A stretch of DNA of 64,000 nt, taken from assembly GCA_902168205.1 (NCBI GenBank), contig CABHOK010000007.1:310001-374000 (forward strand), given 5' to 3'. Origin of the DNA: an uncultured Chitinophaga sp. (GTDB lineage Bacteria; Bacteroidota; Bacteroidia; Cytophagales; Cyclobacteriaceae). The notes beneath the pieces were generated by a model that was not told where the DNA came from, searched no databases, and worked only from the letters and a program-made list of their open reading frames with translations. Positions 18,270 through 27,092 of the stretch are shown in pieces (position 1 is the stretch's first letter; every line of letters begins with the position of its first letter). The position numbers were made by a program, and so were the translations under genes.

Positions 18270-19421
18270 ATGGAAACAATATATGCCCCTACCCTGTCTA
18301 ATATTAAGCTTGGTAAAGACACATTAAGAATGCATTCACAGTCGCATGAAGATAAACACCAGACTATATTGCGGGACTTCAAAGGAGTACTTTTGAAAAA
18401 ATGGAATATGCTGATCGAGCTATTGGAGAAGACCGACACCAATGCTCTGACCAGGCTGCAGGGTAAAATCAGTCAGCTCTCAGAAGATCAGTTTACATTG
18501 ATCATTATGGCTCCCGAAGTAAGCTTCAGACTTTTAAACTTCAACGAGCATAGTGTTGTACTGCTAACAAATTTCATCATCTATAGCATGGACGCTGAAC
18601 TGGCAAAGACGAAGGAAGAATTTGACACGAACTCCTATGAAGAACTCTGGACACCCAATGGAGATTTCTTCATTCGCTACAACAAGAAAGACAAAGAGTT
18701 TGTAACGTATGAACCCTATAAGTTGAATTCGATAACACCCATCGATTTCTTTAGTCCCTATTGTGTAAAGCTGACGAACGATGATGTCAATGAAACGAGA
18801 ACTTCAAAACTACTGCCGTATGATTTTGATGAAGCTGAGTCAATCTGTAATTTACTGGAGGAAACCGTTGAGCCACTCATCGGTGTCAATAACGACTATA
18901 TTAAACTGATCAATCATTTTTCAAGAGTAATTATCTTTAATAAAGTTATTCCTGTTACCGGTCCACCTCCCTTTATCTCAGGCTCTGATGCTCTTCACGT
19001 TGGCAGAACTGTAATTTCGAATCCTACTGATGGAGACCTTGAGAAAATGATCGAGGCGTTAGTTCATGAGTCCATTCACTCAAAACTCTATATGATTGAT
19101 GAAACCAAACGGTGGATGCCGAGCTATGATTTGTCTAACAAAATAGGAAGAGTTATACCATCAAGCTGGACAGGAAATATACTAACACTAAACAGTCTTT
19201 TACAAGCTTGTTTTGTCTGGTATGGTTTGTATCACTTCTGGTCCTATGCTTATCAAAATAATCTGTACAACGAAGAACATGCTGTTGGCCGGATGAATTT
19301 TATTCAGGCAGGGTTCAGGAAGTTTGATGCCAACGAACTCATAACAAAATACAACTTAAAACTTGAGCATGAACTGGCGTTGTGTTTTTCAGAGATCAGG
19401 GAAGAAATGTTAGCGAACTAG
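18270..19421 (+). CDS. HExxH protein, probable alpha-ketoglutarate-dependent peptide beta-hydroxylase
   Basis: 383 residues, no signal peptide, so cytosolic. The motif is His266-Glu267-Ser-Ile-His270 in EALVHESIHSKLY, and the following SSWTGN and LLQACFVWYGLYHFW segments match the pattern I know for the HExxH domain that accompanies Fxs radical SAM enzymes (HE-x-x-HSKL, a Trp-Arg/Trp-Thr segment, then a helical FW region). That domain was long listed as a metallopeptidase-like extension and has more recently been linked to iron/alpha-ketoglutarate-dependent beta-hydroxylation of peptides. Here it is a free-standing gene with the metal motif intact. It begins the plus-strand unit that includes a LuxR regulator, the C39 exporter and the HlyD-like gene. 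Alternative: a true zinc peptidase of unknown target. Confidence 0.7.
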   Translation: METIYAPTLSNIKLGKDTLRMHSQSHEDKHQTILRDFKGVLLKKWNMLIELLEKTDTNALTRLQGKISQLSEDQFTLIIMAPEVSFRLLNFNEHSVVLLTNFIIYSMDAELAKTKEEFDTNSYEELWTPNGDFFIRYNKKDKEFVTYEPYKLNSITPIDFFSPYCVKLTNDDVNETRTSKLLPYDFDEAESICNLLEETVEPLIGVNNDYIKLINHFSRVIIFNKVIPVTGPPPFISGSDALHVGRTVISNPTDGDLEKMIEALVHESIHSKLYMIDETKRWMPSYDLSNKIGRVIPSSWTGNILTLNSLLQACFVWYGLYHFWSYAYQNNLYNEEHAVGRMNFIQAGFRKFDANELITKYNLKLEHELALCFSEIREEMLAN

Positions 19422-19437
19422 GAAATGTAAAAAACGC

Positions 19438-20148
19438 ATGAGCAGAACTTCAAGGAAGGAAATTCTACCACCTGGTTTTAAACGAGATGTGGCCATTCAG
19501 TTTATAGCACACGAGAACTCTTTCTTCGCTTTTGCAACTCAGTTCTTAAGGGAGAATCATATAAATAGTATGTTGTTATCGGGCGATGACAGTGAACAGA
19601 TTCTATCTCAAATCGCACGTACAAACGCTGATGTTACTTTCATTTCAATGCGCGGAAATGCGAATAGCCTTGAATTCTCCAGGAAGGTGAAGCGTGTCAT
19701 GCCACAAACACATTGTGTTGTGTACGTTGATCCGGAGGATTTCAAGTTAGAATATTTAGTAAACTTTAATATAAGTGCATACTTATCCTCAGTCGATCTT
19801 TCACTTACAGAAATCGTTCTGTGTGTAGAGACACTTACGGATGGTTATCGATATATAGGGTCTCAAATCCGCGAATCGTTAGCGAAGGTAAATGAGTTTG
19901 AGTTCGACCTGACATACCAGGGTTTCAACCTGACAAAGCAGGAAATTGTTATACTGAACTTGCTTGCCAAAGGGCTTCGCTCCAAGGATATATCAGACCG
20001 GCTGTTCATTAGTCAGAACACATTGAACAATCACAAAACAAACATAAAGAGCAAGCTCAATCTGATGAGCAATCGGGAAATAGTTTTTTTTGCCATGAGA
20101 AACGGTCGGCAACCGAAAAATATTCAAATCGAAAATCCTGACGTTTAA
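19438..20148 (+). CDS. LuxR-type regulator with degenerate receiver domain
   Basis: 236 residues. The C-terminal LuxR HTH (about 160-225) is complete: LTKQEIVILNLLAKGLRSKD followed by ISQNTLNNHKTNIKSKLNL. The N-terminal 130 residues have the receiver fold order, but the position of the phospho-acceptor Asp is Ser (DVTFISMRGNAN where an active receiver has hydrophobic-Asp-x-x-Met-Pro). It therefore probably works without phosphorylation, as other atypical response regulators that sense a ligand or protein. Sixteen bases follow the HExxH gene and 12 precede the exporter, so it is an internal member of the export operon and likely a pathway-specific regulator, perhaps responding to the peptide itself. 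Confidence 0.85.
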   Translation: MSRTSRKEILPPGFKRDVAIQFIAHENSFFAFATQFLRENHINSMLLSGDDSEQILSQIARTNADVTFISMRGNANSLEFSRKVKRVMPQTHCVVYVDPEDFKLEYLVNFNISAYLSSVDLSLTEIVLCVETLTDGYRYIGSQIRESLAKVNEFEFDLTYQGFNLTKQEIVILNLLAKGLRSKDISDRLFISQNTLNNHKTNIKSKLNLMSNREIVFFAMRNGRQPKNIQIENPDV

Positions 20149-20160
20149 TAAAATCCAAGT

Positions 20161-22362
20161 ATGATTTTCAACACTGGGAAGTTTCCTTTTTTTAAACAGT
20201 ATGAGCAGTCTGATTGTGGCATAGCGTGCCTGCGGATGATTGCGAAATACTATGGAAAGGAATATAGGCAGGAGGATTTAACACGACACGTGATCGTTAA
20301 TCGTATTGGTATATCTATTTATGACCTCTCTACCGTTGCCGACAAGATTGGATTTCGCTCCCTCGGAATTGAAACCTCGTGGAAGAATTTAATGACGGAA
20401 GTCCAATTACCGGCAATAGTACATTGGGACGGTGATCACTTTGTGGTGGTCTATAAAATCACCGGCAGCAAAATATATATAGCAGATCCCAGAATTGGCT
20501 TATGCCAATATACTCATGCCGAGTTTTGTATGCACTGGTTGCATCATAAAAAAGAAAACACAAGTCGCGGTGTCGTATTATTGTTAGAACCGTCTCCAGA
20601 CTTTTTCAGCAGTAAGCACACTGCAACCAACCAGAATAAAGCCAGCCTCGGCTTCATTATCAAGAACTCGCTAAAGTTTCGTTTTCATTTTCTCCTGTTA
20701 ATTGTTGGACTGTTGCTTGGCAGCTTACTGCAACTGTTTATACCCTTCATCACGCAGTCCATTGTGGATCTTGGTATAATTCCTCAAGACATTGATTTCT
20801 TACGCATAATCATCCTGGCACAATTGTTTGTCTTTGTAAGTATTACCATTGTTGATTTCCTGCGCACGTGGATTCTCATTCACATCAGTAGTCGAATGAA
20901 TGTTTACATTATATCCGACTTTCTGATGAAGCTTATGAGTCTGCCCATTCATTTCTTTGATACAAAAACAAAGGGAGACATTATGCAGCGCATCCAGGAC
21001 CATGAGCGTGTGCGCTCCTTTCTAACTGATACGTTGCTAAAAAGTTTGTTTTCGCTATTCAGCATTGTTGTCTTATGCACCGTTCTGGCGGCCTATAACT
21101 TCTGGATCTTTACTGCTTTTTTATTACTCACCGTGCTGGAAATGACATGGATCTTCATCTTCCTCAAACACGTACGGAAGGTTGATAATGAAAGCTTTGT
21201 ATATATGGCTGAAGAGCAAGGCAAGCTTCACGAGTTAATAAGTGGAATCAATGAGATCAAACTTCATAATGTAGAGCAAAAGAAACGGTGGGAATGGGAG
21301 TATATACAATCAAAACTTTTTAAGGTAAACCTGAAGCGTTTAAGACTCAACCAGCGTCAAGAGGGAATTGCGCGTACTACCAATTATTTACTGGTTGTAG
21401 TTATTAATTTCATAACCGCTTCGTTGGTATTGGAAGGGAAACTATCACTTGGATCGATGCTGGCTGTCACCTCCATCCTGGGATTGTTAAATGTACCTGT
21501 AACGCAGCTTATCAATTTTGTGCTGCGCGGCCACATAGCCAAGATGAGCCTGGAACGGATGGGACAAATTCATGCGCTTGACAGCGAAAACAAAACTTAT
21601 GGATCCGAAAAACAGTTGCCTGCAGACAGAAGTATATATTTTACAAATGTCGGTTTCTCTTTCGGTGACGACTCATCAAGCTTTGCTTTAGATAACATAA
21701 ACCTTACTATACCTGCCGGAAAAATAACAGCTATTGTTGGTTTAAGCGGCAGCGGAAAGACTACGTTGATTAAGTTACTACTCAAATTCTATGATCCGCA
21801 GCACGGATCTATCCGTGTAGGTCACACAGATCTGAGGGAAATTCAAAGTCCGTTTTGGAGAGCTCACTGTGGTGCTGTGTTACAGGATGGATTTATCTTT
21901 TCAGACAGTATAGCGTCTAATATAGCTTTGGCTCCCAGCATTAGTTACGAAAGACTTAAAACAGCGACCGAGATTGCCAACATTCATGATTTTATAGCGT
22001 CACTTCCGCAAGGCGTTCACACGAAAATAGGACCAGACGGTATCGGCCTGAGTCAGGGACAGAAGCAACGAATCCTGATTGCAAGAGCGGTATATAAGAA
22101 TCCGGAATACCTGGTATTTGATGAAGCTACAAACGCACTCGATGCCCAGAATGAACGCATCATCATGCGCAACCTGGAGAAATTCTACCAGGGAAGAACA
22201 GTAATAATTATAGCGCACCGGCTAAGCACCATCAAGCGCGCAGATCAAATTGTATTGATTGAAAATGGTAAGATCAGTGAATCAGGCACGCATATAACAC
22301 TCATTGATAGTAGGAGTAAATATTATTCACTGGTCGAAAGTCAAATGGAAGTAGTCTCTTGA
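20161..22362 (+). CDS. Peptidase C39-containing ABC exporter (PCAT)
   Basis: 733 residues in the usual three-part order. Residues 1-145 are a C39 peptidase with all active residues: oxyanion Gln13-region, Cys19 in QSDCGIACL, His93 in WDGDHFVVV and Asp109 in IADP. Residues about 165-450 are six membrane helices. Residues about 490-730 are the ATPase with Walker A GLSGSGKTTL, signature LSQGQKQR and Walker B YLVFDEATNALD. Such transporters remove GG-type leader peptides while exporting the core. The only GG-leader peptide gene seen nearby is the Fxs precursor at 12880-13053, which makes this its processing exporter. It is followed after 10 bases by a small HlyD-like gene. Confidence 0.95.
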   Translation: MIFNTGKFPFFKQYEQSDCGIACLRMIAKYYGKEYRQEDLTRHVIVNRIGISIYDLSTVADKIGFRSLGIETSWKNLMTEVQLPAIVHWDGDHFVVVYKITGSKIYIADPRIGLCQYTHAEFCMHWLHHKKENTSRGVVLLLEPSPDFFSSKHTATNQNKASLGFIIKNSLKFRFHFLLLIVGLLLGSLLQLFIPFITQSIVDLGIIPQDIDFLRIIILAQLFVFVSITIVDFLRTWILIHISSRMNVYIISDFLMKLMSLPIHFFDTKTKGDIMQRIQDHERVRSFLTDTLLKSLFSLFSIVVLCTVLAAYNFWIFTAFLLLTVLEMTWIFIFLKHVRKVDNESFVYMAEEQGKLHELISGINEIKLHNVEQKKRWEWEYIQSKLFKVNLKRLRLNQRQEGIARTTNYLLVVVINFITASLVLEGKLSLGSMLAVTSILGLLNVPVTQLINFVLRGHIAKMSLERMGQIHALDSENKTYGSEKQLPADRSIYFTNVGFSFGDDSSSFALDNINLTIPAGKITAIVGLSGSGKTTLIKLLLKFYDPQHGSIRVGHTDLREIQSPFWRAHCGAVLQDGFIFSDSIASNIALAPSISYERLKTATEIANIHDFIASLPQGVHTKIGPDGIGLSQGQKQRILIARAVYKNPEYLVFDEATNALDAQNERIIMRNLEKFYQGRTVIIIAHRLSTIKRADQIVLIENGKISESGTHITLIDSRSKYYSLVESQMEVVS

Positions 22363-22372
22363 ACTTGCCTCT

Positions 22373-22792
22373 ATGAACAATACAAACACTGAAGAAGAGC
22401 TCATGGGTAAAATTCCTGTTTGGGTTGGCACTGTGAGTACCTGGGTATTTATCGCACTGTCCTCGCTTTGTATATTTTGGTTTTTCATCTACAAATTCAA
22501 TACGCGGCAAAAAGGAATATTTACCCGTATTGATTCGTCTTATGTATTATTTGAGTGCAAGGCAAATGGTGACTTTACGTTTAATAAAAAAGAAAATATA
22601 GTACTTACCATTGACCGTCATACTTTTATATCCAGTATAGATAGTATGTATAGTCGGGGAAAAATGCACTATATTATTTTTCAGATGAAGCAGCAATCCT
22701 ATTTTAGCGGACAACAGTATACAGGAACTATCCATCAGAAAAATGCAACGTTCTTCGAAAAGCTTACTGCATTGGGTGATAACAAACACTAA
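22373..22792 (+). CDS. Small HlyD-like membrane partner of the exporter
   Basis: 139 residues. An N-terminal cytosolic stretch (NTNTEEELMGKIPVWVGTVS) leads into one membrane helix (WVFIALSSLCIFWFFIYKF), then about 90 residues of beta-rich sequence outside the membrane. The KIPVWV-helix layout is that of HlyD-type adaptor proteins that pair with PCAT exporters in Bacteroidota, but the normal protein is about 400 residues with a long coiled coil. Here only the membrane anchor and the equivalent of the beta-barrel domain remain. It is not an obvious frameshift product, since the frame is open from ATG to stop and the downstream 98 bases hold no continuation. It may be a minimal adaptor, an accessory subunit or an immunity protein. 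Confidence 0.6.
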   Translation: MNNTNTEEELMGKIPVWVGTVSTWVFIALSSLCIFWFFIYKFNTRQKGIFTRIDSSYVLFECKANGDFTFNKKENIVLTIDRHTFISSIDSMYSRGKMHYIIFQMKQQSYFSGQQYTGTIHQKNATFFEKLTALGDNKH

Positions 22793-22890
22793 CCTTCAAG
22801 AACGAAAAAACGAAGTAGTCTCTCTCACATGCTATTTCCAACCTGTACTAACGAATTTTAGGCTGAATCCTTAATCGGTTCATTCTAAGT

Positions 22891-23229
22891 CTAAGCAACT
22901 TTAAACTGAAGAGCGATCTTGGGTATCTTGTTAAAGAGCTCATTGCGCATTTCATTCGTTTCTTCCAGAGCACGTTTACCGGCAGCCGTCAGCAGGAAGA
23001 GTCGCTTACGGCGTCCGCCACGCTCGCTCGTGGGGTCGCCCATTTTTGAAGTCACCAGGTTCTTATCTTCGAGACGTTTTAATACCGTATGCACGGCACT
23101 GATGTTAAGACTACGCCCCGTCTGTCGTTCGATCTCATCCATCACAGCAACACCGTAGGCATCTTTATATAGCACACCAACCGTAAGCAATACTAATTCT
23201 TCAAGTTCTCCTAAATATGTTCCTTTCAT
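22891..23229 (-). CDS. PadR-family transcriptional regulator
   Basis: 112 residues: LGELEELVLLTVGVLYKDAYGVAVMDEIE and onward is the classic PadR winged-helix opening, with the wing in GGRRKRLFLLTAAG. It is typical of PadR regulators that accompany FtsX-like permeases bearing an N-terminal prefix domain. Here it lies 11 bases downstream of such a permease on the same strand, rather than upstream as is more common. It probably represses its own unit. No sign of a link with the peptide cluster other than adjacency. Confidence 0.92.
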   Translation of the reverse strand: MKGTYLGELEELVLLTVGVLYKDAYGVAVMDEIERQTGRSLNISAVHTVLKRLEDKNLVTSKMGDPTSERGGRRKRLFLLTAAGKRALEETNEMRNELFNKIPKIALQFKVA

Positions 23230-23240
23230 ATACTATATAT

Positions 23241-25874
23241 CTACTCTCGTTTTAACACGTCTGCCGGGTTCACGTTTGCCACCCGTATAGCCTGGTAGCT
23301 TATCGTAAAGAAAGCTATTGCCGCTGCTATAATTGCCGACAACCCAAATAACCATCCATTTATATTTACCCGGTAGGCAAAGCTCTGCAACCATTGTGTC
23401 ATCAGGAAGTAAGCCACTGGCAACGCCACCAGTATAGCGATCAGAATCATGCTGAAGAAATGACGCGAGAATAATACAAAGATGTTTGCTGTTGAACTAC
23501 CCAATACTTTTCGGATGCTCATCTCCTTCTTGCGTTGCTCGGCCGTAAATGTAGCCAAACCAAACAATCCCAGGCATGCCACCAATATAGAGAGAGCAGA
23601 GAAAACGATGGTAACACGACTCATCTTTGTCTCGGCCTTATAGAGTTTCTCCAGGTCATTTCTGAGGAAGAAATATTCAAATGGCCATCCGGGTATCTGC
23701 GCTTTCCATTGTTTGGCAAGCCAATCGATAGTGCCGGGAATGTCATTGCCCGTAATGCGTACAGCCATATACTTGATGCGAACATCAAATGCCCGGGGCG
23801 TTGTATTCAACTGCAGTATCAGGGGACGGATAGGATTATGGCGTGACGTAAAATTAAAATCCTTTACCACACCAATGATGCGATGGGTAGCGCTGTTGTC
23901 GAACGTTTTACCTATAGCCTCTTCGCTGGAAGCCCATCCCATTTGTTTCACAAACGTTTCATTTACGATCAGCGACAATGAATCATCGGTCTTTATATCT
24001 TCAGAAAAATCACGGCCGGCAACAATAGGTATATCAAATGTCTCAGCAAAGTGATGTCGTACAGTCAGGCGTGGAAATGGTCGTGATTCATGCTGCCCTT
24101 CAAATATATAGTTACCCACCTGGTGTTTCGCTCCCAATATTTCTTCAAGCGCTGTTACACTGACGGTATTTTTATTTCGTAAGAATTCATTCTCCACTGC
24201 CTGATAATTTGTTGCCACCGGTGAACGTGTAACCGGGATCATGATAACATTCTCCTGCGTAAAACCTGTATCGCTTTTTCGAAGCATCCGCAGTTGATCT
24301 ATAGCTACACCAGTTCCGATCAATAATATAATAGACAATGTAAACTGAACGATCACCAGGCCTTTACGAAAAGTACCGCCTGACTGAGAATTGATGCTTG
24401 TCTTTAATGCCGTAATCGGTTTGAAACCGGAAAGCACAACGGCAGGATAAAGGCCTGCAGCCACTCCTACTCCTATGGGAAGCAGTGTAAGAAGCGTTAA
24501 ATAAAAAGGTTCGAGTAATGCCATCGGTGTTACATTCATTTCAGTAAATGCATTGAACATCGGAAGCAGTAGCAGCACCAGTGTGATCGCAATGACTACG
24601 GAAAGTACACACAGCAGTATAGATTCAAAGAGGAATTGTCCTACCAGTTGAAACCGCTGGCTTCCCAGCGTCTTGCGCATGCCCACTTCTTTGGCCCGCT
24701 TGGCAGCACGTGCTGTGCTCAGGTTGATGAAGTTTATGCAGGCAATGAGCAAAACAAATATACCTATAGAACCAAAGATATATAGTGTAGTCAGACTGCT
24801 GTTAGGTTGTATCTCATAATCCAGGTGTGATTTCAGGTGTATATCCGTGAGCGGAAACAATTCCAGCTTTACATCTTCCCGAACAAACTCTGGGAAGTGT
24901 TTTTTTACAAAGGCAGGCATGGCAGCTTCCAGGTAGGGCGCATCACTCGCATCGCGGAGCAACAGGTATGTCCAGCAGGGGTTCCAGTACCAATGCCAGT
25001 TTTGTGGTGTACGTGGATCATAAACCTGATCAAGCGTGCGGAAAGACATCAAGCCATCGAATTGAAAGTGTGTGTTCAGCGGTATATCTTCCAGTATACC
25101 TGTTACCAACAAATTTGTATTACCCTGAAACCTCAGATATTTACCTATAGCATGCTCGCTTCCAAAATACTTCCGCGCCATACTTTGCGTCAGTACAATG
25201 GTTTCGGGTTTATCAAGAGCTGTTGGATCTCCCTCAACGAATTTATAGTCGAAAACGTCAAAGACTGTACTGTCAGCACAGAATAATCGTGATTCATTAA
25301 ACTCCTTGGTATTATCAATCGTGGCCATGGCCAGTGTAGGAGCCTGAAAATTGAAGAATCGTACCGCGCTCAAAATTTGCGAACCATGATCCGTTAACAA
25401 CGCTTCGGCTACTGGAAACGGTTGACTGGCCGAGTGCTCTCCTACTCCATCGGATTGCAATACTTCATGCACGCGGTATATACGGTCTGCTTTGGTATGC
25501 ATCCTGTCGAAACTATACTCGTTGCGTATATATAGACTTATCAACAGAAAGCAGGTAACGCCAATGGCAAGACCAAATACGTTTAAAAAAGAATATCCTT
25601 TTTCACGCACGAAACTGCGCTTGAATACAGAGAAGTAATTTCGATACATCATAAAGTTTGGGCTGGATTGGTTGGATGATCGTTTGATATTAGACCATTT
25701 AAAGAAGCGTAGTATATTCCAGGTGTATTGCCAATCGGCTATATGTTGCCCGTGATTCTTCAGGGCACGGACATAGAGTTCGTAAGCATCGCCCTGAATT
25801 TCTTCCAGCAATGCAGGATTGCAATACCACTCCAAAAATCTACTAGCCCATTTAGGCGGTGAGACCCTGTTCAT
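23241..25874 (-). CDS. MacB/FtsX-type permease with N-terminal prefix domain
   Basis: 877 residues. The first about 75 residues (PKWASRFLEWYCNPALLEEIQGD and onward) are the permease prefix domain found in PadR-linked transporters of Bacteroidota. Then come a membrane helix (FLNVFGLAIGVTCFLLISLY), a MacB_PCD periplasmic domain, a helix bundle around residues 380-520, a second periplasmic domain and a final helix bundle ending NVNPADVLKRE. It is about 80 residues longer than the permease at 13276 because of the prefix. No ATPase gene is adjacent. Substrate unknown; relatives are often involved in efflux of toxic or peptide compounds. Confidence 0.92.
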   Translation of the reverse strand: MNRVSPPKWASRFLEWYCNPALLEEIQGDAYELYVRALKNHGQHIADWQYTWNILRFFKWSNIKRSSNQSSPNFMMYRNYFSVFKRSFVREKGYSFLNVFGLAIGVTCFLLISLYIRNEYSFDRMHTKADRIYRVHEVLQSDGVGEHSASQPFPVAEALLTDHGSQILSAVRFFNFQAPTLAMATIDNTKEFNESRLFCADSTVFDVFDYKFVEGDPTALDKPETIVLTQSMARKYFGSEHAIGKYLRFQGNTNLLVTGILEDIPLNTHFQFDGLMSFRTLDQVYDPRTPQNWHWYWNPCWTYLLLRDASDAPYLEAAMPAFVKKHFPEFVREDVKLELFPLTDIHLKSHLDYEIQPNSSLTTLYIFGSIGIFVLLIACINFINLSTARAAKRAKEVGMRKTLGSQRFQLVGQFLFESILLCVLSVVIAITLVLLLLPMFNAFTEMNVTPMALLEPFYLTLLTLLPIGVGVAAGLYPAVVLSGFKPITALKTSINSQSGGTFRKGLVIVQFTLSIILLIGTGVAIDQLRMLRKSDTGFTQENVIMIPVTRSPVATNYQAVENEFLRNKNTVSVTALEEILGAKHQVGNYIFEGQHESRPFPRLTVRHHFAETFDIPIVAGRDFSEDIKTDDSLSLIVNETFVKQMGWASSEEAIGKTFDNSATHRIIGVVKDFNFTSRHNPIRPLILQLNTTPRAFDVRIKYMAVRITGNDIPGTIDWLAKQWKAQIPGWPFEYFFLRNDLEKLYKAETKMSRVTIVFSALSILVACLGLFGLATFTAEQRKKEMSIRKVLGSSTANIFVLFSRHFFSMILIAILVALPVAYFLMTQWLQSFAYRVNINGWLFGLSAIIAAAIAFFTISYQAIRVANVNPADVLKRE

Positions 25875-25947
25875 ATATCTTCCACAAACGTGAAAGTAAT
25901 ATGATATGTTTCATGTTTGTGGATAAAATATATGAATCAGAAAGAAA

Positions 25948-26970
25948 TTACCGCCAACCTAATCCTGGTGCAACGTGCTTCAGTATTGAAGAGAGCACGT
26001 GAATATTGTAATCAACTCCCAGTGTATTGGGTATCGTCAGGAGAAGTGTATCAGCCTCCTGAATAGCCTCGTCTGCAGCTAATTCCTTTATGAGTTTATC
26101 CGGTTCTGCGGCATAGCTTCTTCCGAAAATAGCACGTTTGTCACTTTCGATAAAACCAATTTGATCTACGCGATTAGTTTCCTGTCCAAAGAAATACCTG
26201 TCCTGCTCCGTTACCAATGCAAAAATAGACCTACTTACCGAAATTCTTGGCTCACGCTGGTGGCCAGCTTTCTTCCATGCTTCTTTATAGAGTCTGATTT
26301 GCTCTGCCTGCTGAACGTGAAAAGGTTTACCGCTCTCATCATATTTAAGTGTAGAGCTTTGCAAATGCATTCCATTTTCGGCAGCCCAGATCGCTGTAGC
26401 ATTGGAAGCAGCACCCCACCATATTCTGTTACGCAATCCTTCCGAATGTGGTTCTAACCGTAACAAGCCCGGAGGGTTCGGGAACATAGGATTCGGATTA
26501 GGTTTGGCAAATCCCACGCCTTTTAATTTATCCAGAAATTCCAGCGCCTTTCTACGCCCCATGTCCGCATCAGTTTCTCCTTCAGCGGGTTCGTAACCAA
26601 AATAGCGCCAGCCATCGATTACCTGTTCTGGCGAACCTCTGCTAATTCCCAACTGTAATCTTCCTCCGGATATCAGATCGGCTGCTCCTGCATCTTCCAC
26701 CATATAGAGTGGATTTTCATAGCGCATATCAATCACGCCTGTTCCAATCTCTATCTTCTTTGTTTTTGCACCAATCGCAGATAACAAAGGAAATGGTGAC
26801 CCAAGCTGAGCAGCAAAATGATGCACCCGGAAATACGCACCGTCCAACCCCATCTCTTCACCAGCAACTGCCAGATCTATAGATTGAAGCAATGTATCAC
26901 TTGCCGTACGCGCTTTATAACCCTGCCGATTAGCCCAATGGCCAAAAGACAAAAATCCAATTTTCTTCAT
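25948..26970 (-). CDS. Luciferase-like (LLM class) flavin-dependent oxidoreductase
   Basis: 340 residues with the bacterial luciferase-like TIM-barrel pattern: MKKIGFLSFGHWAN at strand 1, EEMGLDGAYFRVHHF, IEIGTGVIDMRYENPLYMVED and GGRLQLGISRGSPEQV. Members bind FMNH2 supplied by a separate reductase and monooxygenate small substrates. No reductase or pathway partner is next to it; it is followed on the same strand (after a gap of about 120 bases upstream) by an unrelated secreted protein. A single-gene unit with unknown substrate. Confidence 0.9.
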   Translation of the reverse strand: MKKIGFLSFGHWANRQGYKARTASDTLLQSIDLAVAGEEMGLDGAYFRVHHFAAQLGSPFPLLSAIGAKTKKIEIGTGVIDMRYENPLYMVEDAGAADLISGGRLQLGISRGSPEQVIDGWRYFGYEPAEGETDADMGRRKALEFLDKLKGVGFAKPNPNPMFPNPPGLLRLEPHSEGLRNRIWWGAASNATAIWAAENGMHLQSSTLKYDESGKPFHVQQAEQIRLYKEAWKKAGHQREPRISVSRSIFALVTEQDRYFFGQETNRVDQIGFIESDKRAIFGRSYAAEPDKLIKELAADEAIQEADTLLLTIPNTLGVDYNIHVLSSILKHVAPGLGWR

Positions 26971-27092
26971 AGCTTCATCAAAACCTAAAAATAGTTTTGC
27001 CTGTCAAAGATAAAAAATTACGGGGCATGCAATGCGCTATATATACTTGGTATAACTTCGACTAATATCATTGATGAGCTATAGCTGGATGA

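Noticed and set aside
18181-18327. 48-codon frame (MNKLFFTIIFLFAIVFDGLGG...) as a second GG-type precursor
   Set aside because: The segment before the GG is a hydrophobic helix, not a charged leader; the tail overlaps the HExxH gene and lacks an FxSxx end.
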